From: Microplitis mediator
Lineage: Eukaryota > Arthropoda > Insecta > Hymenoptera > Braconidae
Assembly (NCBI RefSeq): GCF_029852145.1
Contig: NC_079974.1
Span: 3,351,001-3,415,000, forward strand
Reading direction: 5' to 3'
DNA: 64,000 nucleotides
Positions 34,777 through 45,747 of this stretch are shown piece by piece. The notes under the pieces are model-generated. The model was not told the origin of the DNA. It saw only the letters and a program-made list of their open reading frames with translations, and ran no database searches. Position 1 is the first letter of the stretch; each line of letters opens with the position of its first letter. Position numbers and translations under genes: made by a program.

Positions 34777-35125
34777 TTTCAATAATTTTTTGTACATAAT
34801 TATTTATCATCCAGTTATTTTTTATTGTAAAATATTATTGTAGGTTTTATTATTTTCATAAATTAAATATTAAGTTTTTCATGTAAATAGTAAATAGTAA
34901 AATAGTAAATTATATTTTAAAAATTTACTTTTTATTTAATAAGTTTAATATATTTTTTGTAAATAATTAAATAATAATGTAATTAAAATTAATGATAATG
35001 CACCATAGACTTAATCATGTCTTTTGAAAAATAAAATATTAATAAAACGAAATCCTCTTTTTGTTTTGATTTTAATATAATTAATTATTTTATATAAGTA
35101 ATTTTATTTTAAGAGTAATAATTAA
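34777..35125 (+). other. 3' flank of cyclin gene 1 with poly(A) signals
   Basis: AT-rich 3' untranslated sequence. AATAAA occurs at 35030-35035 and 35041-35046, the likely polyadenylation signals, both conserved in the mirrored copy near 61950-61965. Confidence 0.45.
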
Positions 35126-35129
35126 TTTT

Positions 35130-35645
35130 TATGACAGTAAAGTTAGCGAACATCTGACAATTTTTTAAACTTTGAAATAAAAATTAAAATGTTTACAAAA
35201 TAAAAAAAAAAATTCATATTTAGACAATTCGAAATTCAGTAGATGCATTTTTTAAAAATTTTATTACTTTACTTATTTAATTTTTTTAGATGTAATTAAA
35301 AAATTGTCGGATGTCTACTGCACTTACACTTAGTTAATTTTTCCAAATTAAATTTTTATAAAATTTTTTAATGAATGCAGAATAAAAATCAAAAATTTAA
35401 TTCAAAATATCACTTTCTATTTTTAAAAAATACAAATTATCTTCGAATAAAAAATTAAAAAAAAAAATATGATCCTGAAGTTAGCAGACAGTTAAAAATT
35501 TTCAAACATATTTTTCAAGAATTTAATTAAAAATAAAATAATTGCTCATATATAAAATTAAAAAAACTATAGGTGCAATTTTTTAAAATGTCATGTTTAA
35601 AAAAAAGTTCAAAAATTAGACGTCGGCTACTTTCAGTGTTATAAA
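35130..35645. mobile_element. Two M2-family MITE copies
   Basis: One runs from AGTTAGCGAACATCTGACAA to TTGTCGGATGTCTAC (about 35140-35325), the next from GATCCTGAAGTTAGCAGACA (35471) to near 35640. Both are mirrored near 61370-61870 in the right arm of IR-C. Confidence 0.6.
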
Positions 35646-35649
35646 TAGG

Positions 35650-36180
35650 GCTAAGATTTTTGCTTTAATTTAAAATCAAGCAATAATAAATACTGGTGTC
35701 AAATTTTTGAAATTACGGAAAAAATATTGGTTGTCGAAAAAAATTTTTCGAGCAAAAGTCCTAGGAAATTTAATTTAAAAAAAAAAATGTCTCTTATTAT
35801 TTTTTCTTAGGACTAAAAAGAAAGCCGTAATTTGAAAATTAAGATTTTCATAATTCTCAAAAATTTAAATGATTCATATGGATCTTAATTTTGGAATTAC
35901 GGTGACAATATTGGCCATATAAAAAAATTATTTAAGTAAAAGGTGTTCAAAATTTAATATAAAAAAAAAAAAATGTCTCTCATTATTTTTCCTTAGGACC
36001 AAAAAGAAAGCCGTAATTTTAAAATTAAGATTTTCATAATTCTTAAAAATTTAAATTATTAAAATAAATGAATAGAAACTTTATTGATATAAAATTCTTG
36101 AATTTTTGAGGTCGGAAAGAGAAAAATCGGTTTATTAGTGGAAGCAGACAAAAAATATCGAAATATTCTTTGAAAATTAT
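35650..36180. other. Intergenic DNA with a two-unit tandem repeat
   Basis: Two units of about 230 bp share ATGTCTCTTATTATTTTTCC and AAAGAAAGCCGTAATTTTAA. No gene is seen. The right-arm counterpart (about 61080-61330) appears to have fewer units. Confidence 0.5.
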
Positions 36181-36995
36181 GAATTTTTAACTTACCGCTA
36201 AGAAAATTGTAAATTTTCAAAAATTCGGGAAGTTATTGGTTTCGGTCCGATTAACGACAATCGAATTTCCATCAGATGTCGACTTTTGAGGTCCTAGGAA
36301 GCTATTCTGACTAATTTCGAGATGATGTCCGAGTGTATGTATGTATGTATGTACGTACGTATGTAAATACCTGTATCTTTTGAACGGATGAACCGCTTTT
36401 GAACTTTAAGGTGTCATTCGACGCGGATTGTCAATATCTTGAAGCCGTGAGAAAATTGAGCTTGATCGGTAGGGCTCGTTCAGAGATATTCCAAAAATAA
36501 AATTTTTTCAAAAACGTTTTTTTCTGATAACTTTTAATGTGCTCGATGGATTGATTCCAGAATGAACTGGGCTCTAGAGCTTTATAAGCCGCGTCGAGTG
36601 CCACTTCAACCATCAAAATCGGTTTATTCGTTCAAAAGAAACCGTTGTCGAAAGAATTAAAAAAAAAAATTTTTTTTTTTTTCTGAAATATCTCAAAAAC
36701 AACTTGATAAATCGAATTCAAAATTTGATCAGCTTTAGAATTTGATAAAACGCGTCGATTGCCACCTCAACCGTCTCAATCAGTTTATTCGTTTGAGAGA
36801 TATCGTTGGAGAAAAAATGGTAAAAAACGTTTTTTTTCGAAAACAACAGCATACAAACGTATTTGCGAGCTCGAAAATGTATTCACAATAATGTTTTCGA
36901 GGTTCTTGAGGTCGAAAACAGCGGGAAGTTTTGGGGCTGGCCCGCAGGGTCAACTGACAGACCGATTTTTTTTTCATTTGTTGCTTTCATTTTAT
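36180..36995. repeat. Repeat family L copy
   Basis: It runs from the GGGAAGTTATTGGTTTCGGT end to the GGCCCGCAGGGTCAACTGAC end, the most complete L copy in the left arm. It contains a short TATG/TACG simple repeat at 36340-36362. Mirrored at 60190-60990. No coding frame is shared between copies. Confidence 0.6.
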
Positions 36996-37364
36996 ACTCA
37001 ATACTCTAATTCAGTATAATAAATTGCGATGTATTAAGTAAAAATTTTTAAAATAAATTTAAATATGTTGCTTTGTCAAAATTACAAATTTTATAATGCC
37101 GTCATGCTATACAATACGTATAGTAATTTTTCTATAAAATATTACGTGAAAAATACCGTAAAATTCTCTAAGTGTAGATTGAAAAATTAAAATTATTTTA
37201 TTTTATTATTCCTGTAAGTAAATTAATTACACTTGAGTACCCAAGATGTCAAAGAAAATCATCGAGTGTCAAAATTTTTATCACCGAAAAATTCCATATA
37301 ATTTTTATAGGCCACCGAAAATTATACAAAATTTTTCTCGTGACTTTGATTACATTGTCATTGG

Positions 37365-37522
37365 ATCGCAGATACCGACGCAATTACTATTGTTATTATT
37401 TTCCATCGGTAACTGCGAGCCACTCACAGATGAGAAAATTTTTCCTCCACTGCTAAGAAAGTTCTCATTGGGTCGCCAATACCGACGCGACTATTATTGT
37501 TGTTATTTTTTTCAGAACTAAC
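37365..37522. repeat. Tandem repeat with AATACCGACGCGA core (about 1.5 units)
   Basis: Units of about 100 bp contain ATACCGACGC, TATTGTTATTATTT and GCGAGCCACTCACAGATGAG. The mirror region 59570-59825 has about one more unit. A related word (AACGTCGGTATCAGCGAGCC) occurs near 20660 and 27620. The frame at 37246-37521 is not credible. Confidence 0.6.
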
Positions 37523-37817
37523 TTCTAACATAAAGGGATTTTTTTTAACAAAATTTTTTAGCCAAAATGAAACACAAACACTAAATAAATATAAAAACAC
37601 AAAATTAAAACATATCAATAAACTTTGTAAAGTTTGCGAGCAAACGGGTACAAAATAATATAACTTAAGAAACATAAACTATGTAACAACAAACATGTAA
37701 TAACTAAAATGATAAATAAAGAGAATTTTAAAAGTAAAGTAACTTTTAACAAAATTTCATGTAACTCTTTCACAACTTTTTCTGATTAACCGCAACTCAA
37801 ATTTTACCACCAATCTT

Positions 37818-37896
37818 CCCACGCGAAAAAATTATATATGCGGCATATATTCAGATTTGCCCGAATATATACGGACATATAATTTTTCCGTGTGGG
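37818..37896. repeat. 79-bp hairpin element
   Basis: Arms CCCACGCGAAAAAATTATAT and its near-complement (ATATAATTTTTCCGTGTGGG) surround a loop of about 10 nt. The same hairpin is at 59169-59246. Its ends (CACACGGAAAAA) resemble those of the 53888-56196 element, so it may be a minimal MITE. Confidence 0.65.
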
Positions 37897-37899
37897 TTT

Positions 37900-38568
37900 C
37901 CCGACGGAGATTCGGGAGATCCGAACCCTGGTCCATCTTGACCATACCCGGTAAACTGGCTGCATACACCCCCAATCTTCAAGTCTTTTTAAGTAAAAAA
38001 TGAACTTAAAAAATTGCCCGTGTAAAAAAGTTGCGGTATTCCACAGGTGATCCGCTGAATATCATGTGGAAGTAATATTTTGACACAAATATATGAATTC
38101 CAGATGAATTCCTGATGAATACACAAAGATAGTATAGAAATATAGTTTTAGTGATAGATTGTATGAAAAATTCTATTACAAAAAAAATTTTTTTTTACGG
38201 GGAATTTGGGAGTTTTTTTAGCGAAGTGATCTCGGAGTGACGTGGATTTTATGTCATTCCCAACTCACTCCTGTCCGGAGTTTCAACATTTCAATAAATT
38301 TATATTAAACTGTTAAACACTTCGCAAATTTTTTTTTAGTGTATTGACCTAAAAGAGCTTTAATTGGTAAATTTTTCAAATTCATTTTAGTTTAGAAAAA
38401 AAAAAATTTTTTTGTAGAAAATTTTTTTTCAGTTGGTCCATTATGCCCCAGATATCGCCGATCAGCTTAAAATATCAAAAATAACAAGATTTGACCGAAA
38501 ATGGAAAAAAAAAATTTACTAATTTTTGAGGGGGGCCTTCATGCCCCAGGTTCCCTTATTACTTCGTT
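37900..38568. other. Intergenic DNA of the cyclin cassette
   Basis: It holds the right member (about 38025-38140) of the inverted repeat that brackets the cyclin gene, and a GGGGCCTTCATGCCCCAGG block near 38532. No gene is seen. Confidence 0.5.
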
Positions 38569-39436
38569 ATAGTCCATCGGCTGAACAGGGGGTCCCGTAA
38601 ACATTTTGTTGGCACCGGGTAAATCCAACTGGTTCTTAGGTATTTTAGGCCAAGGATCACGAAAATTGGGTCCATTTTGTTCAAAAGTGGTGCAAACAAT
38701 TGTTTATAACAATTTAATTGTTTAAATCAAAATAACTCCCGAACGGCTGGTTTGTTGGGGCAGTGTAGAATAAAAAAAAATGTTTAGAATAAAAAAATAC
38801 ACAAAAAAGGTATCATGTGTTTTTTTTGCATCTCAAATATTTCGCGAGATATAATAAAAAAACGAGCCGGCGCTCGGACCTCTCCCTCGCGCACTAGTGA
38901 CTGCCTATGCGCGAGCTCTCTCTCCGCCAAATCGCGTCAGATGCTGGATAGGCCGGAATTTTTCTAAGTTTTTTAAATTAAAAATCATAGAAAAATAAAA
39001 AAAAAATCGATTAATTGTTGATATTACCAATCGACAGCATTTTTTCTGAAACGAATTTTTGTCGTATCGTCAAAAGACGTTTTTTTTTTTGTTCACAAAT
39101 GTTATAAACAAATGGATTATTTCAAAGTCCAGATTGGGTTAAAAAAATCAACAAATTGTCGACACTACCAATCGACAGCGTTTTTTATGAGACGAATTTC
39201 TGTCGTATCGTCAAAAAACGTTTTTTGGTAGTATCGACTTTTTTTCGATTTTTGAACCCATTTCGGACTTTGAAAAAATCCATTTGTTTATAACATTTGT
39301 GAACAAAAAAAAAAAACGTCTTTTGACGATACGACAAAAATTCGTTTCAGAAAAAATGCGGTCGATTGGTAGTATCGACAATTTGTCGATTTTTTGAACC
39401 TAATCTGGACTTTGAAAAAATCCATTTGTTTATAAC
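38569..39436. mobile_element. Foldback element FB copy 4, right part missing
   Basis: The start is ATAGTCCATCGGCTGAACAGG. The element is intact to TTTGTTTATAAC and then joins directly to IR-D at 39433-39437 with a short AAC overlap. Its mirror, FB copy 5, is complete, so IR-D or its precursor was joined into this copy and the rest lost. Confidence 0.75.
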
Positions 39437-39605
39437 CCAAGTTTACGTGTATTTTAAATGGGAAATCTTCACACGCTGTGGTGGAGTACTTAATATTAAT
39501 ATTAAGGGCTCAAACTCTCAGGGATTTTTTTTGGGGGTATTTCCAACAAAATTTCGGAATGGGAGCGAAAAAAAAAAACTAGTCGCAAAAATAAAAGCAC
39601 CCTAA
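39433..39605 (+). mobile_element. Partial arm of foldback element K
   Basis: It matches 51200-51368 in the same orientation and 50351-50524 in inverted orientation. Its outer end reads CAAAAATAAAAGCACCCTAATG. It is a fragment because the left end of IR-D falls within it. Confidence 0.65.
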
Positions 39606-39639
39606 TGTTTATATATATTTTTACAAACATAAAACTAAA

Positions 39640-40190
39640 GATTTCATGCTATAAAATGCTTTTTTTTTAAATCTCGATACGATTATTATTCATGAAGTAA
39701 CAGTTTTGCAAAAATCACTAAAAAATTTCTAAAATTATTTTTTTCCTTTAATTTTTGGTATGAGTGTGTTTTTTAAATTATTTATGTATAATAATATCGA
39801 AATTTTTAAAATATTGAAATTATAAGTTTATATATAAAACGAGAATATAATTTGAGATGTAATATCATATGTATACAATTACATATATTATAAATTATAT
39901 GGATTATAATAATATTGAAATTATACATTAATTTATAAGATGAAACATATATTTTACGTTATAAATTAATATATAAAGCGGTCATATAATTATTGATACA
40001 ATATCACATGTATATAATCACATATATTATTAATGATATAGATTATTATAATATTAAACGTATACATTATTATATATGATAAATCATATATTAATAATTT
40101 TGCCGCCATATATGTTTAGTTATTTACCATATATTTTTTTATGTATTATCCACAGTATATGGTTTTTTCATATGGGCGGATATTCCATAC
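39640..40190. repeat. TATA-rich tandem of about 130-bp units
   Basis: Two to three diverged units share TTATATATAAAACGAG, AATATCATATGTATA and CATATATTATAAATTATATG words. Extremely AT-rich; no gene. Mirrored at 49770-50320. Confidence 0.6.
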
Positions 40191-40733
40191 ATTATTGCTC
40201 TGACCTAAGTCAGAACTCATTTGAATCTTGATTTTAATCACTGCCATTGATTTAATCAAGCGATGACATTGATTTCTGCCTTAACACATTTATTTCAGAG
40301 AACATATAATCGATAATAAAAATGTAAAAGCCGCGCTTCGAGCTTCATTAATGATTTTCGACTCTTAACATTTCAAACTATAGCATAAAACGTGAGTTGT
40401 TAGAGCTTGGAAAGCTCATAAAAAAATGGTTCCATGTAATAGCACTTGAAGAGCTCGAAAATATATATTCACAATGACGTATTCAAGCTCCTTGAGCTCG
40501 AAAACAGCGGGAAATTTCGGGCTGGCCCGCAGGGTCAACCGACGCCCGGATTTTTTTTTATGGTTTATCGTCAAAAAAAAAAATCCAAAAATTATTAGAC
40601 GTCTGCTAACTACAGTATCAGTAATTATCTTTATTAAATAAATGAATGTTAATTTTGAAAGAGTTTTGGACAAAGGATATGAGTTGAGGTATTTATGAAA
40701 CTTGAGTTAGTTTTTACGTGTAAAATATTTGGT

Positions 40734-40749
40734 GGCCCTGAAAAGGGCC
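40734..40749 (-). terminator. Histone-type 3' stem-loop of MATH copy 6
   Basis: Minus-strand GGCCCTTTTCAGGGCC plus ACCAAA, 32 nt after the stop. Confidence 0.75.
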
Positions 40750-40781
40750 GTTTTCAACTCAAAGTTCGGGAACTTGAGTAT

Positions 40782-41234
40782 CTATTTATCTGTATCGTCA
40801 CCTAGAAAAACAGTCAGCTTTATCTGTAAAATTAGATTTCCGTCCACCAGTAGACGCAACAAGTCGGGGTCACTTCGTTTGAAGAAACCCCCGAGGTATA
40901 TGTAATTGTCGTAGTCGTTGAACGGTTGTATTTTCGCAGGCAGTCTCAGTAGGTTACCTTCCTCATCCACCACACAGCATTCGAGCTCAAAGCTGATTTC
41001 AGAATGCTCCGATTTCAATGGAAGGATCCCCAAAGTGATCCAGTGTTCGTCTTCTTCGTCGTGGCTAACCTCTACTTTGAAGCTCCAAACGTCGTTGACC
41101 TGGAGACCTGAGGGAAACTCTATAAATATCGGAGTAACTGTCCCAGCATCGTTGATGAAGAGGAGTTCGTCGAAGTACTCCAGTTCAACAGAGTATACAG
41201 TTGTGTACGTTGAAATTTGGAAGTTACAGTCCAT
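40782..41234 (-). CDS. MATH-domain protein, copy 6 (group A)
   Basis: 150 residues. It differs from copies 1 and 2 at about six positions (for example PIFIEFPSGLQVNDVW in place of PIFLEFPSGLHVNDAW, PFNDYD in place of PFTDYD, and LQIKLT in place of LQIELT). It is identical to copy 7, its palindrome partner. Unlike copy 7, its promoter is intact, so it is the likelier expressed gene of this pair. Confidence 0.8.
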   Translation of the reverse strand: MDCNFQISTYTTVYSVELEYFDELLFINDAGTVTPIFIEFPSGLQVNDVWSFKVEVSHDEEDEHWITLGILPLKSEHSEISFELECCVVDEEGNLLRLPAKIQPFNDYDNYIYLGGFFKRSDPDLLRLLVDGNLILQIKLTVFLGDDTDK

Positions 41235-41303
41235 AATGTGTCAATAAATGATGAATGTAACTTGCGAGGCGTACAGCGCAACGTTTCGAGCGTAATGACT
41301 GCT

Positions 41304-41415
41304 ACTGACCGTGTAACGTATATATATATATAAAAACTTTGACTACCCCCTCCACTAAATTTTAACCAATTACCGAAGAGGTAAATTTTACCCCCACTCC
41401 TTGAAAAGGACCAAT
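41304..41415 (-). promoter_or_regulatory. Promoter of MATH copy 6 (intact)
   Basis: Read on the minus strand: ATTGG boxes (41411-41415 and 41366-41370), a 13-bp TATA tract (41320-41332) and the TCAGT initiator (41304-41308). Confidence 0.55.
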
Positions 41416-41896
41416 CATGACGATATTCATTTTCTCTCTCCATTCTAAAGTTTTACTAATCAAAATCGAGAAATTGCATCACTATGAAAAATGATCAATG
41501 TAAGTAGACTTCTTATAATAAATCAAATTTGCACTGGCATATAAATCTAGCAAAAATTTTTCCAAACTTCATCAATTTGACCCCGTCTGATTTTAATGAC
41601 TCGATTAAATTAATAAAAGGAAAATTATTTACTGATTAAAAATTGAAGTGAAATAGCATATGGTGGAATCTTTTGACAAATATTTTATTTACAAAATTAC
41701 TAAAATCCCTATATCACGTGAACGGAGAACTTCAGCCACTTTACTAAGAGGACCTTTTTCGTAGCGAATAAAATTTTCTAAAAAATCGTTATTTGCAGTT
41801 TTTCTGTAAATTTCGTTACTTAGTTAATATCAACTAAAAACTTAAATTATCTTCAGAACCAATACAGAAAAAACAATTAGAGTCCGAGTAAAACTA

Positions 41897-43770
41897 CACT
41901 AATGGAAAAAATTAAAGGATCAAAAAAAAATTCTAAATTTTTAGGCGATTTTCAACAGGCTCTAACTTTGAGAGAAATGGTCGTACAAGAAAATAAAAAA
42001 AAGGAAATTGTAGCTCCAAGTATCTACTTTTTGGATTAGAACTTTAAAACTTTTAGCGTCAGCGGTTTTTGAGTAATCTTAGAAAAACCAACGACAAAAA
42101 AATTTTCAAATTTTTATAATTTTTTTTTTTTGGTCTCCGGGCGTGGAAAAAATTATTTTTGCTTAACCACTATGAGGATCGGATACCTTTATTATTCAGC
42201 TTTAATTTCTTTTTTTATGGACCTTGATACGTCCACTTCTCGCCGAGATATCGGTCTTCAAATGGAAAAGGATCCTTTTGTCTTTGATTATCGATATCTC
42301 AGAAACCAATGATCGCACAGAAAGTTAGTGGTGGGTTTTGAAAACTTGAATAAATTCCCTTCAATGATTAGCCATTGCTTTTTCGAAAAAAAAATTTTTT
42401 CCTATCGTCACATGAATTTAAAAATGCAACAAAAAAAGGGCTTTTTGTGGTTTTTTGGAAAATCAAGCGCTGAAACGAAAATATTGTGGAAATCGATAAT
42501 GTTGACTGTGCATTTTACAGTTCAATATGTTCACAAAAACCCTGCAGAAAGCCAGATTAATCCAACCAGCCGTTTTTTTGTTTCACGCGATCAAATTTTA
42601 AAAAAAATTAAAGGATCACGTTTTTTGCTCTGAAAAGCTCATAATCTTTAACAAGATGAAAACAAAAATTTTTTCGGAGCTTTTTCCGCAATTTTATTGC
42701 AGACAGTGCTTAAATATCCAAAAAAGAAAAAACTTTTTTTTCGAAACAAAATTTTCAAAAAAAAAATTTTTTCAAAAAATTTTTTTTTTGGAATAACTTT
42801 AGAAAATTTACAAAACCAACACCCAATAATTTTGAGCACGTTTACGTCGCTGCATTCCGTGATTTTACTGATCTCTCAGTCATTAAATTAAAAAAAAATT
42901 TTTTTTTTTTGAAAATTTTGTTTCGAAAAAAAAGTTTTTTCTTTTTTGGATATTTAAGCACTGTCTGCAATAAAATTGCGGAAAAAGCTCCGAAAAAATT
43001 TTTGTTTTCATCTTGTTAAAGATTATGAGCTTTTCAGAGCAAAAAACGTGATCCTTTAATTTTTTTTAAAATTTGATCGCGTGAAACAAAAAAACGGCTG
43101 GTTGGATTAATCTGGCTTTCTGCAGGGTTTTTGTGAACATATTGAACTGTAAAATGCACAGTCAACATTATCGATTTCCACAATATTTTCGTTTCAGCGC
43201 TTGATTTTCCAAAAAACCACAAAAAGCCCTTTTTTTGTTGCATTTTTAAATTCATGTGACGATAGGAAAAAATTTTTTTTTCGAAAAAGCAATGGCTAAT
43301 CATTGAAGGGAATTTATTCAAGTTTTCAAAACCCACCACTAACTTTCTGTGCGATCATTGGTTTCTGAGATATCGATAATCAAAGACAAAAGGATCCTTT
43401 TCCATTTGAAGACCGATATCTCGGCGAGAAGTGGACGTATCAAGGTCCATAAAAAAAGAAATGAAAGCTGAATAATAAAGGTATCCGATCCTCATAGTGG
43501 TTAAGCAAAAATAATTTTTTCCACGCCCGGAGACCAAAAAAAAAAAATTATAAAAATTTGAAAATTTTTTTGTCGTTGGTTTTTCTAAGATTACTCAAAA
43601 ACCGCTGACGCTAAAAATTTTAAAGTTCTAATCCAAAAAGTAGATACTTGGAGCTACAATTTCCTTTTTTTTATTTTCTTGTACGACCATTTCTCTCAAA
43701 GTTAGAGCCTGTTGAAAATCGCCTAAAAATTTAGAATTTTTTTTTGATCCTTTAATTTTTTCCATTAGTG
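41897..43770. mobile_element. Foldback element at the centre of IR-D
   Basis: The ends are CACTAATGGAAAAAATTAAA and its complement. TA lies on both sides (41895-41896, 43771-43772); the related spacer of IR-A (AAAACTATTATAG) looks like an empty site. Each arm is about 880 bp. A 101-codon frame occurs unchanged in both arms (42328-42633 plus, 43034-43339 minus) but has no recognisable domain, and identity of the arms alone explains its conservation. Confidence 0.65.
42780..42895. other. Unique loop at the axis of IR-D
   Basis: The only unpaired stretch of the palindrome (contains CAAAACCAACACCCAATAAT and GTTTACGTCGCTGCATTCCG). It marks where the two arms meet. Confidence 0.6.
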
Positions 43771-44251
43771 TAGTTTTACTCGGACTCTAATTGTTTTTTC
43801 TGTATTGGTTCTGAAGATAATTTAAGTTTTTAGTTGATATTAACTAAGTAACGAAATTTACAGAAAAACTGCAAATAACGATTTTTTAGAAAATTTTATT
43901 CGCTACGAAAAAGGTCCTCTTAGTAAAGTGGCTGAAGTTCTCCGTTCACGTGATATAGGGATTTTAGTAATTTTGTAAATAAAATATTTGTCAAAAGATT
44001 CCACCATATGCTATTTCACTTCAATTTTTAATCAGTAAATAATTTTCCTTTTATTAATTTAATCGAGTCATTAAAATCAGACGGGGTCAAATTGATGAAG
44101 TTTGGAAAAATTTTTGCTAGATTTATATGCCAGTGCAAATTTGATTTATTATAAGAAGTCTACTTACATTGATCATTTTTCATAGTGATGCAATTTCTCG
44201 ATTTTGATTAGTAAAACTTTAGAATGGAGAGAGAAAATGAATATCGTCATG

Positions 44252-44363
44252 ATTGGTCCTTTTCAAGGAGTGGGGGTAAAATTTACCTCTTCGGTAATTG
44301 GTTAAAATTTAGTGGAGGGGGTAGTCAAAGTTTTTATATATATATATACGTTACACGGTCAGT
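44252..44363 (+). promoter_or_regulatory. MATH copy 7 promoter, separated from its gene
   Basis: ATTGG at 44252-44256, TATA tract at 44335-44348 and TCAGT at 44359-44363, the same layout as copy 6. The Jockey insertion now puts 4.3 kb between these elements and the coding region, and transcription from here would read into the retrotransposon. Confidence 0.55.
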
Positions 44364-44481
44364 AGCAGTCAGATAACGGATATTGTATAAGCCACACGGT
44401 CAGTATAGCAGTCATAACGGAATTTCTCCGACTCTTGTTGACTAACCGTGTTCGTGATTATTTCTTTGACTGTCATTCATT

Positions 44482-45747
44482 ATGGACGGAGACCCAGATA
44501 CAACTGATACCGGTCAAGGAAAATGGCAAGAAGCCAAAACAAAAACCAAAAAACGAAAGCACGACGAAAAGGAATCTGATAATTACTCGGAATCTGAAGA
44601 AGACGACAGGCATAGCACGAGTGACCCCAGACAAACTAAACCACGCAAGATTTCACCAATAGTGGTAAACACTAAAGTTACAGATATCAGCAAAGTTATA
44701 CTAAATATCAAATCATTGTGTAAAGAAAGGGTATACTTCAAAACAACCAATGTGAACTTTATAGTTTATACGAATACCGAAGAAGACTTCAACTCAGTTA
44801 CAACTCTCTTCAAAAAACTAGAAATCCAGTTCCACTCTTATGCAAACAAACAAGATAAAAAACGACATGTTGTCTTAAAAAATCTTCATTGTGCCACTCC
44901 TCAAGATATCATCGATGAACTAGAAAAAGATCACAGTGTCAGTGTAACTAAGTGTGTTTTAATGAAGCGTAGACAACAGAGTGAACAAAATGGCGATAAT
45001 TTTATGCCAACGTACTTTATAACTCTTGATAACCCAGAACAAATCGGTGTAATAAAACGTATTAAATACTTGGGCTCATTTAAGGTTAAGTGGGAAGATT
45101 ACAAAAATTCAAGGCGAATTACCCAGTGCTTCAAATGCCAAAGGTTTGGCCATGGCATGAGTCATTGTCACAATGCTCCAAGATGCGTCAAATGCACGGA
45201 AGAACATCTCACCGCAGAGTGTCCAAAATCCAAAGGAACCCAAGCCACGTGTGTTAACTGCTTAGGAAGTCATCCATCCAACTTCAAAGAATGTCCAATA
45301 TACCTAAAGCATCTCCAGAAAATAGACAACAAGCGCTTACAAGTGCACACAACTCATAACAAAAAACCTTCACCAATAGATGCCACACAATATCCACCAC
45401 TAAGGTCAAGGGGACTACTACAAAATTTCGAACCAACAACAAGACATCAAATGGAACTAGATACGTCACAAATCAACTACGCAGCAGCAATGGCAGCAAC
45501 AACAGTGAGCACCATAGATACAAACACACTTAACCATGGTACTGCGCACAATAATTGCAACACTAGCTCAAATTCAAGTCTAATAAGTAAGTTTAATAAT
45601 TTAGTTAATGAAGTACAAAAACTAAATTCTATATGTAATTTCGACAAACTCTTAAAGTTAGCATTGGACCTGAATGAAAAATTGAGCTCGTGTAGCAACG
45701 ATTTAGAAAAAATTGTAGTAATAAGTAATAGTATAAATCATGGCTGA
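44482..45747 (+). CDS. Jockey ORF1, gag-like zinc-knuckle nucleic-acid-binding protein
   Basis: 421 residues. The first 60 residues are charged and acidic/lysine-rich (TKTKKRKHDEKESDNYSESE). Residues about 65-210 form the RNA-binding region typical of Jockey gag proteins. Three zinc knuckles follow: CFKCQRFGHGMSHC, CVKCTEEHLTAEC and CVNCLGSHPSNFKEC. The Asn/Thr-rich tail ends just before ORF2. The product packages element RNA into ribonucleoprotein particles. The stop codon overlaps the ORF2 start: ATGGCTGA contains both ATG and TGA. The start codon follows the 110-nt leader. Confidence 0.9.
   Translation: MDGDPDTTDTGQGKWQEAKTKTKKRKHDEKESDNYSESEEDDRHSTSDPRQTKPRKISPIVVNTKVTDISKVILNIKSLCKERVYFKTTNVNFIVYTNTEEDFNSVTTLFKKLEIQFHSYANKQDKKRHVVLKNLHCATPQDIIDELEKDHSVSVTKCVLMKRRQQSEQNGDNFMPTYFITLDNPEQIGVIKRIKYLGSFKVKWEDYKNSRRITQCFKCQRFGHGMSHCHNAPRCVKCTEEHLTAECPKSKGTQATCVNCLGSHPSNFKECPIYLKHLQKIDNKRLQVHTTHNKKPSPIDATQYPPLRSRGLLQNFEPTTRHQMELDTSQINYAAAMAATTVSTIDTNTLNHGTAHNNCNTSSNSSLISKFNNLVNEVQKLNSICNFDKLLKLALDLNEKLSSCSNDLEKIVVISNSINHG

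Larger units (their letters stand above)
32792..39436 (+). repeat. IR-C left arm (partner 57700-64000)
   Basis: This arm contains the left cyclin gene, M2 elements, repeat L, the tandem repeat at 37365, the hairpin at 37818 and FB copy 4. It pairs in inverted order with the right arm, which reaches the edge of the window. The arms differ by substitutions, a roughly 200-bp indel upstream of the cyclin gene (about 33013-33224 only on the left) and tandem-repeat number, so they are real diverged copies. Confidence 0.8.

Noticed and set aside
42328..43339. Identical 101-codon frames in both arms of the central foldback element
   Set aside because: Identity follows from the palindrome; Lys/Phe-rich composition reflects A/T runs. 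Not called as a gene without an outside homologue.
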